Source: a bacterium UBP4_UBA6127 (lineage in GTDB: Bacteria > UBP4 > UBA4092). From it: 64,000 nt of DNA. The stretch's first letter is position 1. Every line of letters starts with the position of its first letter. Location of the stretch: positions 1-64,000 of the forward strand of contig DIVR01000037.1 of assembly GCA_002428325.1 (NCBI GenBank). The letters are read 5' to 3'. The notes beneath the pieces were generated by a model, which was given only the letters and a program-made list of their open reading frames with translations, made no database searches and was not told where the DNA came from. Positions 35,277 to 42,679 of this stretch are shown one piece after another. A program made the translations under genes and the position numbers.

Positions 35277-35945
35277 ATGAAAAAAGTGTTAACCTTATCC
35301 AGAGAATTGGGCAGTGGCGGGATTGCCCTGGCCCAATCTTTATCCCGGCAATTAGGATGGAAACTGATTGATAAAGAAGTAATTTCTGAAGTAGCTCAGC
35401 TGGCCCAATGTTCTGAAAAAGAGATTGCCAAATTTGACCAGGAAGAATTCGACCGGTTAAAAATGCTCTTTAATGATCTCTCCTTTCCCGTTCCCGGAAG
35501 CGGAATGATGTTCCCCTTTGTAGCCGGGGGATATATGGAACCCTACTGGCTCCCGTCCTCAGTAACAGACCCTCTCCTGGTGGATGAATCAAAGTATCTT
35601 CAATTGACCAAAACGGTCATTCAAACCCTGGCAGATAAGGGAAATGTCATCATTGTTGGAAGAGGAGGCGCTGTTTTATTGGCAGACAATCCGGATGCCT
35701 TTCATCTGAGAGTGGTCGCCCCTATGGATAGACGAATAAAGCAACTCATGGAAGTATCCAGTATCTCGGAAAATGAAGCCAAACAATCCCTTTTAAAACG
35801 GGATAAAGCCAGTGCCGATTACCTGAAATATTTCTACCATATGGATTGGAACAATCCCCTTCTCTATCATTTAGTCTTGAATACAGAGAACCTTACCCTG
35901 GATAAAGCTGAAGAGATTATTATCCATAGCCTGAAAACCGCCTAG
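35277..35945 (+). CDS. Cytidylate kinase-like family protein
   Basis: This 222-residue protein begins K-K-V-L-T-L-S-R-E-L-G-S-G-G-I-A-L-A, the variant P-loop of the cytidylate-kinase-like family, and continues 'L-G-W-K-L-I-D-K-E-V-I'. A central 'V-I-I-V-G-R-G-G-A-V-L-L' strand and a C-terminal 'R-D-K-A-S-A-D-Y-L-K-Y-F' segment match the same family. A GAGGAGG site lies 7 bases before the ATG. Family members are presumed nucleotide kinases, but this group is separate from canonical Cmk and its substrate is not settled. Confidence 0.85.
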   Translation: MKKVLTLSRELGSGGIALAQSLSRQLGWKLIDKEVISEVAQLAQCSEKEIAKFDQEEFDRLKMLFNDLSFPVPGSGMMFPFVAGGYMEPYWLPSSVTDPLLVDESKYLQLTKTVIQTLADKGNVIIVGRGGAVLLADNPDAFHLRVVAPMDRRIKQLMEVSSISENEAKQSLLKRDKASADYLKYFYHMDWNNPLLYHLVLNTENLTLDKAEEIIIHSLKTA

Positions 35946-35974
35946 ACCTCTGGTTATTGATTCTGCGGGGAGGG

Positions 35975-36223
35975 TTAATATCTCATGGAAGAACTTGCTA
36001 AATGAAAAGTAACTTCATTCACCCCATCAATACTCATGAGGTCTTTTCTAAACCGGTGCATATCCTGTAGACTCATCGTTTCATGGGTATGACGATAAGT
36101 AAGGCTTCCCGTCAGGCTTAGATGCCCATGGCAGACAAGGATATCCAGTTTTGCCGATTCCAAGCCTTCTTTGTCCATTTTCCTCTCAGCGGCTCTTAGA
36201 ATCACTGTATCTAATCCGGCCAT
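35975..36223 (-). CDS. Small hypothetical protein, BON-like pattern
   Basis: This is an 82-residue soluble protein with an AAGGGGG site before its ATG and a candidate promoter 170 bases upstream. The stretch 'L-D-I-L-V-C-H-G-H-L-S-L-T-G-S-L-T' followed by a helix and 'D-G-V-N-E-V-T-F-H-L' recalls the alpha/beta plan of BON domains (strand-Gly-strand, helix, G-V-x-x-V strand). I do not claim membership. It is convergent with the kinase-like gene, 29 bases apart. Confidence 0.6.
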   Translation of the reverse strand: MAGLDTVILRAAERKMDKEGLESAKLDILVCHGHLSLTGSLTYRHTHETMSLQDMHRFRKDLMSIDGVNEVTFHLASSSMRY

Positions 36224-36392
36224 CTTAAATCCCCCTTATAGAAACAGTCTCTGATTGGCCCTGCTGACGATTTTGGGCTGCCCATCTAAATCACTATCGA
36301 AAGAATCGACAGGACTCCCCTTTCATCCTGCGACTTTTTTGATAACGCCCCTATTGTATTTTTTGAATGAACTAGATGACCCGCTTTCTTTA

Positions 36393-36421
36393 AAAATAAA
36401 ATAATGGCGCCTTTTTGTCAA
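36393..36421 (-). promoter_or_regulatory. Candidate sigma-70-type promoter for the 82-residue protein gene
   Basis: On the minus strand TTGACA (36421-36416), 17 bases, TATTTT (36398-36393). The remaining gap 36224-36448 shows nothing else I can support. Confidence 0.45.
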
Positions 36422-36448
36422 CAAAAAAGCTCATGTTAGATAAACAGG

Positions 36449-37114
36449 TTAACGGATTTGAGAAGAATAAAATGAAGAAAGTAATTCCAAGCTGATTTCA
36501 TTCAGAGAATCCACCGAAATATCCGCCCGGCTGAAATCCTGATGCCGGGTATAAGGATGGGGAAACGCCACACATTTCATCCCCGCCTCTTTTGAAGACT
36601 GCACCCCATAGGAGGTGTCTTCAATAGCGATACATTCTTCCACCGGGACTTTTAATCGGCTGGCTGCCAACTGGTATATTTCCGGATGAGGTTTTCCATG
36701 GACCACATCATCCCCTGAAGTCAGTGTCTGAAAATAGGATTCTATTTTTAGGGTTTTCACAATCATCTGGATATCCGCCCGGCAGGAACCAGAGGCTATG
36801 CCTATCAGGATTCCAGCGGACTTAAGCCTTTTCAATAAGGGAGTCAGCCCTGGCATCTCGACTGCTTCATTTATCATCAACCCCTGGTAAGCTTTGTTTT
36901 TCTGCCCCATAAATTCCTGGATGCCCACCGGGACTCCAAAATTATGTTTCAGATAATCATAATCATCTGCCAGCCTTCGGCCTATCATCGGAATAAAATC
37001 TTTTTCCTCTAATTGGATTCCCCACTGGGCCATGACCTGATTAATTGCTTTCATCTGAACCGGCTCACTATCAATAATGACTCCATCCATATCAAAAATA
37101 ACGGCTTTCACCAC
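36449..37114 (-). CDS. HAD-superfamily phosphatase/phosphomutase (beta-PGM-like, subfamily IA)
   Basis: This 221-residue protein carries the HAD motifs F-D-M-D-G-V near the N-terminus, 'G-I-A-S-G-S' (motif II), 'G-K-P-H-P-E' (motif III lysine) and 'I-E-D-T' (motif IV). The substrate could be a sugar phosphate or phosphoglycolate. The open frame extends upstream, but the GTG at 37114 is the likely start because an AAAGGA site lies 9 bases ahead and the protein then begins M-V-K-A-V-I-F-D, the usual family start. The upstream extension overlaps the region controlling yggT. Confidence 0.85.
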   Translation of the reverse strand: MVKAVIFDMDGVIIDSEPVQMKAINQVMAQWGIQLEEKDFIPMIGRRLADDYDYLKHNFGVPVGIQEFMGQKNKAYQGLMINEAVEMPGLTPLLKRLKSAGILIGIASGSCRADIQMIVKTLKIESYFQTLTSGDDVVHGKPHPEIYQLAASRLKVPVEECIAIEDTSYGVQSSKEAGMKCVAFPHPYTRHQDFSRADISVDSLNEISLELLSSFYSSQIR

Positions 37115-37244
37115 AACACAAATTCCTTTCGATGTAACGGCATATTTATTGAATGATTGTTCCATGTTACCATATTCAACTACGGCTGCTGTCAGCCTGG
37201 ATGTTATTGAATCGTTAAATATGTTTTCCAAGGAGTCTTTTTTC

Positions 37245-37517
37245 ATGAACCCATTTTTAATCATGAGCTACATCATCAAACTGGTTAATCTTTACGAGTT
37301 CATTTTAATCGTTAGGATAATTTTGTCCTTCATCCATCATAATCCCTACAACCCGGTCATCCAGTGGATTTTTCGACTGACCGATCCGGTCATGGATTTC
37401 ATTCGACGATATATTCCCTGCCAAATTGGAATGATAGATTTCTCTCCCATGATAATTATTATTCTTTTGCATCTGATGGTCATCGCCATCCGCAATTTGC
37501 TCATCATCCTACTATAA
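37245..37517 (+). CDS. YggT-family membrane protein
   Basis: This 90-residue protein has two hydrophobic segments and the YggT pattern 'I-I-R-I-I-L-S-F/W-I-H-x-N-P-x-N-P-V' followed by 'R-L-T-D-P-V-M-D-F-I-R-R-Y-I-P' and 'I-D-F-S-P-M-I'. YggT proteins are linked to osmotic tolerance or cell division in other bacteria, with function still poorly defined. An AAGGAG site precedes the ATG by 10 bases. It is divergent from the HAD gene; the usual yggS and divIVA partners are not here. Confidence 0.87.
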   Translation: MNPFLIMSYIIKLVNLYEFILIVRIILSFIHHNPYNPVIQWIFRLTDPVMDFIRRYIPCQIGMIDFSPMIIIILLHLMVIAIRNLLIILL

Positions 37518-37635
37518 CCTCTGCAGACCGCTCCAGATAAGCCTTTCAAGCACTACACCTTTTTCATTACGCTTTTTTGTATCTCATCATGGCGAGATAA
37601 GAATAAAATATTTTACATATTTTTTTCATACTATC

Positions 37636-37663
37636 TTGACAGCCTTTTAATTTATGATACGAT
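37636..37663 (+). promoter_or_regulatory. Promoter of the histone-H1-like gene
   Basis: A perfect TTGACA (37636-37641), 16 bases, TACGAT (37658-37663), followed by AAGGAGG at 37674. The AT-rich upstream T tract could act as an UP element. Confidence 0.6.
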
Positions 37664-37689
37664 TGAGCATAGTAAGGAGGTGATTTCCT

Positions 37690-37881
37690 TTGGCTGGTGT
37701 GACGAAAAAACCTGCTGCGAAAAAACCCGCAGTGAAAAAGGCAGCCCCGAAAAAAGCAGCGGTGAAAAAAGCTGCTGCTCCTAAAAAAGCAGTCGTGAAG
37801 AAAGCTGCTCCTAAAAAAGCCGCTCCGAAAAAAGCTGCCGCCAAGAAAGCTGCTCCTAAAAAAGCAGCCGTTAAGAAGTAA
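37690..37881 (+). CDS. Lysine/alanine-rich histone H1-like nucleoid protein
   Basis: This 63-residue protein is built almost wholly of Lys, Ala and Pro in repeats of the type K-K-A-A-P-K-K-A and K-K-P-A-V-K-K, like eukaryotic H1 tails, bacterial AlgP or chlamydial Hc proteins. Such proteins bind DNA or RNA non-specifically and condense the nucleoid. The start is TTG at 37690, supported by a strong AAGGAGG site 9 bases upstream and lack of an alternative. A clear promoter and terminator make it a single-gene unit, probably well expressed. The near-repetitive DNA makes it prone to length variation. Confidence 0.8.
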   Translation: MAGVTKKPAAKKPAVKKAAPKKAAVKKAAAPKKAVVKKAAPKKAAPKKAAAKKAAPKKAAVKK

Positions 37882-37931
37882 TTTAGAATTAGACCTTAAT
37901 GACGTATTTAGTTCTTGCCCTCAAGTGCAAG

Positions 37932-37968
37932 ACCGTCCCAATAGCGATAAATGGGACGGTTTTTTTTC
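37932..37968 (+). terminator. Rho-independent terminator after the H1-like gene
   Basis: A perfect 9-bp stem ACCGTCCCA/TGGGACGGT followed by eight T, 51 bases after the stop codon. Confidence 0.95.
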
Positions 37969-38330
37969 CCTCTGGTTTATCCTGCAGATTCACCCTGGGA
38001 ATTTATCCTTCAAATCAAGTCAAACAGTTGATTTCAGGCTTGTTTTTCCCCTTTTATATCCCCAAAAACATAAAAATACTCAGGAGAGTATTTCCAGATT
38101 TTAACCTCAAAAAAACCTGATTCTACAAACCTGTTTTAGATCCATTATTTTTGTATCCGTCGATAATGGTTTTTTATTTTTTTGATAAGGCAAAATCGGA
38201 GGACTGGATAACTGATTTATATCCGAAACAGGGCTATGAAAGATTTTTTGTTTATGGGCAGTGGTTTCTAATCATCGAGAATAATCAATTCCTGGATATG
38301 AATATTTCTTTCCCGGTTTCAGCCCCTAAT
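37969..38330. other. Intergenic region with a doubtful small reading frame
   Basis: The gap holds a possible weak rightward terminator, CCATTAT (38142-38148) with ATAATGG (38163-38169) followed by six T. A rightward frame at 38151-38342 has normal amino-acid composition (F-F-D-K-A-K-S-E-D-W-I-T-D and E-R-F-F-V-Y-G-Q-W-F) but lacks a ribosome binding site and a good start. It might be a small gene or remnant; I do not call it. Confidence 0.3.
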
Positions 38331-38359
38331 AAAAAAAACTGAGGGGTTGTGCCTCTCAG
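38331..38359 (-). terminator. Rho-independent terminator of the sigma/anti-sigma unit
   Basis: On the minus strand CTGAGAGG/CCCCTCAG (38359-38352 with 38346-38339, one G-T pair) is followed by eight T. It lies about 90 bases after the anti-sigma stop. Confidence 0.85.
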
Positions 38360-38406
38360 CTTCAGTTATGCCTCTTAGCTTCAGTTATGCCTCTTATCTT
38401 CATTAG
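38350..38406. repeat. Three tandem 19-bp repeats
   Basis: The units begin at 38350, 38369 and 38388: TGCCTCTCAGCTTCAGTTA, TGCCTCTTAGCTTCAGTTA and TGCCTCTTATCTTCATTAG. The first unit overlaps the terminator stem, so the array lies in the 3' untranslated region of the anti-sigma gene. Slippage is the simplest origin. Confidence 0.75.
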
Positions 38407-38446
38407 ATTGATTATCTATACTGAAAATACTTATTCCAGAACATCG

Positions 38447-39304
38447 TTACAAAAGATGAGCCAGATGAGCAGTTTCATTTTCCGGTATATAGGTTATCAA
38501 TTCCGGGGTAATTAACTTGGAAAGTTTTTCTTCCGGCAAATCGGAAGTTACCACATACACCAGGTTGTTTTTCTTCCACAGTAACTGGTTTAGATTTCCG
38601 GTACTGGCAAACAAATAGGTTTCACCATTGACTCTATGGGGTTTTCCTCTGGGAATTTTCTCATGGGTCCCGGAAATAATCTCAATCGCAATATGATGCT
38701 CATCTTCTTTCAATGCCAGGTAAATGCTGGGTTTTCCAGCCAATTCACAATATTTACATCCATGAATTTTAAAATCGGCGGTTTGAAAAGCAGGAAAGGC
38801 CACCCGGAAATTTCTCTTATGGGAATCATTAATCCCCTTCACTATCAAGGCCGGGTCTTCCTCCGTAAAATCATATCCCGTCAGCGGCTTGCTGTTATGT
38901 TCATAACAATCCCGAGCCGATGCGAATATCCAGTTCTGGGAGAGGTCTTTTTCCACTGGTCGGGGTATCAGAATAGTAACCATGATAACTAAAACCAGGG
39001 TCGCAAATGAAAATCCCCAGGCGGAAACAGGTTTATGCTTAAAATAGTTTTTAATAAAAGCCCAGAGAGTCAATCGTTGGGATTCTTTCTCCAGAGCGGC
39101 ATGAATTCGATTTTTCACCTCGGCAGGTATCGGAGTATGGGAGAGCTTGGATTTTACTAAGCTCTTACTGTATCCTTCAAATTTCACCCGAGCCTGACAT
39201 TCTTCACAAGTCTCGTAATGGTCCCGTAACTCCATATACAACTCAGGAGCGACTTCGTTATCCAGCCAGGCGCTGATATGTTCACTGGCGGTTTTACAAT
39301 TCAT
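38447..39304 (-). CDS. Zinc-finger anti-sigma factor
   Basis: This 285-residue protein starts with a zinc anti-sigma domain: a conserved early Cys and His (M-N-C-K-T-A-S-E-H) and the H-x3-C-x2-C core (H-Y-E-T-C-E-E-C) near residues 29-36. One membrane segment lies near residues 95-112 and a periplasmic sensor domain of about 170 residues follows, with an unusual K-Y-C-E pair after H-G-C. It should hold the neighbouring ECF sigma factor at the membrane and release it on an envelope signal. It follows the sigma gene by 11 bases. Confidence 0.9.
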   Translation of the reverse strand: MNCKTASEHISAWLDNEVAPELYMELRDHYETCEECQARVKFEGYSKSLVKSKLSHTPIPAEVKNRIHAALEKESQRLTLWAFIKNYFKHKPVSAWGFSFATLVLVIMVTILIPRPVEKDLSQNWIFASARDCYEHNSKPLTGYDFTEEDPALIVKGINDSHKRNFRVAFPAFQTADFKIHGCKYCELAGKPSIYLALKEDEHHIAIEIISGTHEKIPRGKPHRVNGETYLFASTGNLNQLLWKKNNLVYVVTSDLPEEKLSKLITPELITYIPENETAHLAHLL

Positions 39305-39315
39305 GAGTAACCCTC

Positions 39316-39918
39316 TTATTCATTTGCCACCTTGATATAACCTTCCTGCCGGGCATAATCCAACAGGTAAGACTGCAACATTTTCCGTCCTCTGGAGATA
39401 CGGGAACGGACCGTTCCCGTAGGACATCCCATAATCTCTGATATTTCCTGATAAGATAACTCTTCCAAATCACATAAAATTACGGCGGTACGGAATTCCT
39501 CCGGAATTTTTTCCAGCGCTTCCACCACTTCATCACCCAACATTTTTCCAAAAATGTCGTTTTGAACAGCCCTCAACATCTCACTGGAATTATTTTTGGC
39601 GACCCTTTCAAAGTAAGGCTCGATTTCATCATACCCAACTTTTCTGGGTTCACTGACTTTTTTCCGGTATTGGTTAATAAATGTGTTTCTTAATATCTTC
39701 AACAACCAGGCGCGCAGATTGGTTCCCTTCTGAAATTGGTAATAAAACCGAAAAGCGCGAAGAATGGTATCCTGAACCAGGTCTGCGGCATCATCAGGGT
39801 TTCGGGTAAATCGAAGGCCCATATGATAAAGAAGATCCATATAAGGTTGGATAGAAGCCTCAAACTCTTCCCGGGAGTTCCCCTGGTCATCACCATCGCC
39901 GGTATCCACAGGAGCCAT
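39316..39918 (-). CDS. ECF-type RNA polymerase sigma factor (RpoE-like)
   Basis: This 200-residue protein has region 2 ('R-N-P-D-D-A-A-D-L-V-Q-D-T-I-L-R-A-F-R' and 'L-R-A-W-L-L-K-I-L-R-N-T-F-I-N') and region 4 ('L-C-D-L-E-E-L-S-Y-Q-E-I-S-E-I-M-G-C-P-T-G-T-V'). The pairing with a zinc anti-sigma factor is classical. I start at the ATG at 39918. An in-frame ATG at 39993 would add a hydrophobic 25-residue leader unusual for a sigma factor; neither start has a good ribosome binding site. The target promoters are unknown, but envelope or surface-polymer stress is likely. Confidence 0.9.
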   Translation of the reverse strand: MAPVDTGDGDDQGNSREEFEASIQPYMDLLYHMGLRFTRNPDDAADLVQDTILRAFRFYYQFQKGTNLRAWLLKILRNTFINQYRKKVSEPRKVGYDEIEPYFERVAKNNSSEMLRAVQNDIFGKMLGDEVVEALEKIPEEFRTAVILCDLEELSYQEISEIMGCPTGTVRSRISRGRKMLQSYLLDYARQEGYIKVANE

Positions 39919-40251
39919 AATTGATAATAAGACCGGAAATCCGCTTAATATTCCCAAACTCAACCAAAATCCTGTATTTATAAAGTTCAACATTCTTATT
40001 TGCCCAATCTATATAGAAGATTGATTCATTTTATACTATCCCCTCATTGATGACAATGAATGCTGTTATCCTGAATCATGAGGAACCTATAGTAATACCC
40101 GGACATGCTTCGGAAACCCGGATACGGTTTCATTCTGAAAAACCGAATGGATTTTTGCCCTGAAACTTGCGATTTTTGCCGCCCTATAATAGGATTAATT
40201 ATCTAAAGAGGCTTGACCCCCTCTTTTCAAGAGCAATGGCAGGAGTATTTC

Positions 40252-40785
40252 ATGTTAAAAATCCATAACCAGAATTTATCAGAAGAAAGACATCACGTGG
40301 TCAGTGCCCTGGTGGAGAATCACCCTGGTGTCCTGGCAAAAATTGCCGGTTTGTTTTCTGCCCGTGGTTTCAATATTGACAGCCTGACGGTTGGTATTAC
40401 TGAAGATCCGACCGTATCCCGAATGACAATTGTGGTCAGGGGAGATGACCGCATTCTGGAACAGGTCACTAAACAGCTGGATCGGCTTCCAATCGTTATC
40501 GAAGTCCGTGATTTCGTGGGAGAAGATTTTGTAGACCGGGAACTATTACTGGTAAAAGTCTCTGCCAACAGCAAATCTCGGCCGGAAATCATCCAGATGA
40601 TTGAAATATTCCGAGCCCGTATCGTGGATGTCAGCCTTTTATCTCTTACCGTGGAGCTTACCGGTGATCAGGATAAACTGAAGGCTTTCCTGGACTTACT
40701 GCGTCCATTTGGAATTCAGGAAATAGCCCGTACCGGGCTGGTCGCCATGAGCCGCGGCCCTTTAAAAAACAACACGGATAAATAG
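40252..40785 (+). CDS. ilvN: Acetolactate synthase small (regulatory) subunit
   Basis: This 177-residue protein has an N-terminal ACT domain ('L-V-E-N-H-P-G-V-L-A-K-I-A-G-L-F-S-A-R-G' then F-N-I-D-S-L-T-V-G) and the C-terminal domain of the long IlvN/IlvH form. It binds valine and regulates the catalytic subunit in branched-chain amino-acid synthesis. The ATG at 40252 has an AGGAG site 7 bases upstream; the open frame further upstream has none. The catalytic subunit gene ilvB is not upstream as usual. A TATAAT lies at 40185-40190 without a good -35, so the unit may have its own promoter. Confidence 0.93.
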   Translation: MLKIHNQNLSEERHHVVSALVENHPGVLAKIAGLFSARGFNIDSLTVGITEDPTVSRMTIVVRGDDRILEQVTKQLDRLPIVIEVRDFVGEDFVDRELLLVKVSANSKSRPEIIQMIEIFRARIVDVSLLSLTVELTGDQDKLKAFLDLLRPFGIQEIARTGLVAMSRGPLKNNTDK

Positions 40786-40895
40786 TTGTTTTATCGGTGT
40801 TTTAGCCCTTAATTTGCATTTTAACGGGGGTTGTTCTATTCTTGATAGTTACAAGCTTTTCCCTCGATTAATATTAAATCTCTTGGAGGATTTCC

Positions 40896-41900
40896 ATGTT
40901 AAAAGTTTATTATGATAATGAAGCAGATTTAAATATCTTGAAAGGTAAAACCATTGCTATCGTAGGTTACGGGTCCCAGGGACATGCCCAGGGCCAGAAC
41001 CTTCGTGACAGCGGAGTCAATGTTATCATTGCCGAAATGGAAGGCAATGAAAATTTCGAATTAGCAAAACAGCACGGATTTACCCCGATGAGCGCCAGTG
41101 AAGCCGCCAAAAAAGCTGACATCATCCAGATCCTGGTTCCAGACGAAGTTCAGCCTATCGTTTACGAAAAAGAAATCAAACCTTACTTGACCGCTGGCAA
41201 AGCCTTGGTATTCTCCCATGGTTTCAACATTCATTTTGGCCAGATTGTCCCTCCCAAAGATGTGGATGTTTATATGGTGGCCCCGAAAGGTCCCGGCCAT
41301 CTAGTCCGCAGTGTTTACCTGGAAGGAAAAGGCGTTCCGGCTCTGGTTGCCATTTATCAGGATGCTTCCGGTAAAGCTATGCAGCTGGCCTTGGCTCACG
41401 CTAAAGGGGTGGGTGCCACTCGCGCAGGTGTTATTGAAACCACTTTCAAAGATGAGACTGAAACCGACCTTTTTGGTGAACAGGCTGTTCTCTGCGGGGG
41501 TGTCAGTGAACTGATCAAAGCCGGCTTTGATACCCTGGTGGAAGCCGGGTATGATCCTGAAATGGCTTATTTTGAATGCTGCCATGAACTGAAACTGATT
41601 GTCGACCTTATTTACAAGGGCGGCTTAAGCTATATGCGGTATTCCATCAGCAATACCGCTGAATATGGCGATTATTCCCGCGGTCCCCGGGTTATCACCG
41701 ATGAGACCCGTAAGGAAATGAAGAAAATCCTTAAAGAAATCCAGTCGGGTGAATTTGCCCGGGAATGGATTTTAGAAAACACAGCCAAACGTCCGACTTT
41801 CAATGCCTCTCGTCGGGCTGGCGCTGATACCCAATTGGAGAAAACAGGTGCTGAGCTTCGCAAAATGATGAGCTGGCTCCAGGATAAATCCAGTAAATAA
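40896..41900 (+). CDS. ilvC: Ketol-acid reductoisomerase (class I)
   Basis: This 334-residue enzyme starts with the Rossmann motif I-V-G-Y-G-S-Q-G-H-A-Q and has class I length. Mg-binding acidic residues appear in 'D-L-F-G-E-Q' and 'E-C-C-H-E-L-K-L-I-V-D'. It converts acetolactate or acetohydroxybutyrate to dihydroxy acids in valine and isoleucine synthesis. The usual basic/serine cofactor loop (G-L-R-x-G-S-x-S) reads A-E-M-E-G-N-E-N here, lacking the residues that grip the NADPH phosphate. A GGAGG site precedes the ATG and a terminator follows, so ilvN-ilvC form the unit. Confidence 0.96.
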   Translation: MLKVYYDNEADLNILKGKTIAIVGYGSQGHAQGQNLRDSGVNVIIAEMEGNENFELAKQHGFTPMSASEAAKKADIIQILVPDEVQPIVYEKEIKPYLTAGKALVFSHGFNIHFGQIVPPKDVDVYMVAPKGPGHLVRSVYLEGKGVPALVAIYQDASGKAMQLALAHAKGVGATRAGVIETTFKDETETDLFGEQAVLCGGVSELIKAGFDTLVEAGYDPEMAYFECCHELKLIVDLIYKGGLSYMRYSISNTAEYGDYSRGPRVITDETRKEMKKILKEIQSGEFAREWILENTAKRPTFNASRRAGADTQLEKTGAELRKMMSWLQDKSSK

Positions 41901-41922
41901 TCTCCAGATTCTTTTAATATTT

Positions 41923-41958
41923 AAAGGGTATCCGGCTTAACGCCGGATACCCTTTTTT
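41923..41958 (+). terminator. Rho-independent terminator after ilvC
   Basis: A perfect 14-bp stem (41923-41936 with 41942-41955, containing GGGTATCCGGC) with a 5-base loop is followed by a short T-run. It lies 22 bases after the stop. Confidence 0.95.
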
Positions 41959-42204
41959 CGTTTTTATCCCCAGGGGGGGTTGATTTATTATTTTTTTAGC
42001 CTAAAATAGAAATTAGTGATACAATGATAACCCGAATTGAAATTAGAGGGATTCAACGTATAAGGTGAACAGAATCTTGCGGAAAAATAGTAGAATCCCG
42101 GCAATTGGATGTAACTGGACTGTGGAAACTGGAACCCAAAACTCAAGTGGGCGCCCATTCTGCAACCGGTCGTGGAGTGATAAGAAGGCTTGGGTAAAGC
42201 CGAC

Positions 42205-42405
42205 TTATGAAGAATTGGAGTTTTTTTCTTCGTACCAGACGGATATAAAAATGTACACAGAATCCATATACGCAGTCATATTTTGCTGGATATGTTTAAT
42301 CTCGGCATCAGGGTGTTTTTCCATCCACTGGTTTATTAATTCCAGCAGATTCCATATCTGCGTTTTTTCTCCCACGGCAGCTGTTGCAAAAAAATGGACT
42401 TTCAT
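42205..42405 (-). CDS. Small hypothetical protein (Cse60-like pattern)
   Basis: This 66-residue soluble protein starts M-K-V-H-F-F-A-T. An amphipathic helix ('L-L-E-L-I-N-Q-W-M-E') is followed by alternating strands ending 'F-I-S-V-W-Y-E-E'. The layout, a strand, an I-N-x-W-helix and I-x-x-I-x-Q with a final I-S-V-W-Y-E strand, resembles very small Cse60-type proteins; the resemblance is by eye only. The ATG at 42405 has an AGGGGG site; the open frame continues upstream to 42531 without one. A small hairpin (GGCTT/AAGCC, 42188-42202) lies just past its stop. Gaps 41959-42204 and 42406-42679 hold nothing else I can support. Confidence 0.5.
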   Translation of the reverse strand: MKVHFFATAAVGEKTQIWNLLELINQWMEKHPDAEIKHIQQNMTAYMDSVYIFISVWYEEKNSNSS

Positions 42406-42679
42406 GAACCCAAGCCCCCTTTCAGGGTTGGCATTGAAAACCTTAGGGCTGATTCTATCCCAAGACAGCTTTTTTTTCAATGAAAACCCGATTTTAAACG
42501 TCTTAGACATTTTTCGAAAAATTCCATCCACCCGAGCGCCGGCCTCCGCAACTCTTTATATACCTGTTTAACGAATCCTCTATCAGGAGTTCCTGGATCC
42601 TTGTTATCCTGAACAGAATCAGGGTATGGGTTATCGGATTCAGTTATTGGAATTATCTATAGAAAGAGGAGAAGGACCT

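Noticed and set aside
37690..37881. Ala/Phe-rich frame on the opposite strand of the H1-like gene
   Set aside because: Pure reverse of a Lys/Ala repeat; the rightward frame has promoter, ribosome binding site and terminator.
42000..42204. Possible structured RNA or riboswitch with several short stems (including TGGGCGCCCA and ATAAG..CTTAT)
   Set aside because: I compared it by eye with cobalamin, c-di-GMP, glycine and RNase P consensus elements and found no match; the stems are short.
40060..42630. Two loosely similar stretches around TGTTATCCTGAA (near 40062 and 42602)
   Set aside because: Similarity covers only about a dozen bases and may be chance.
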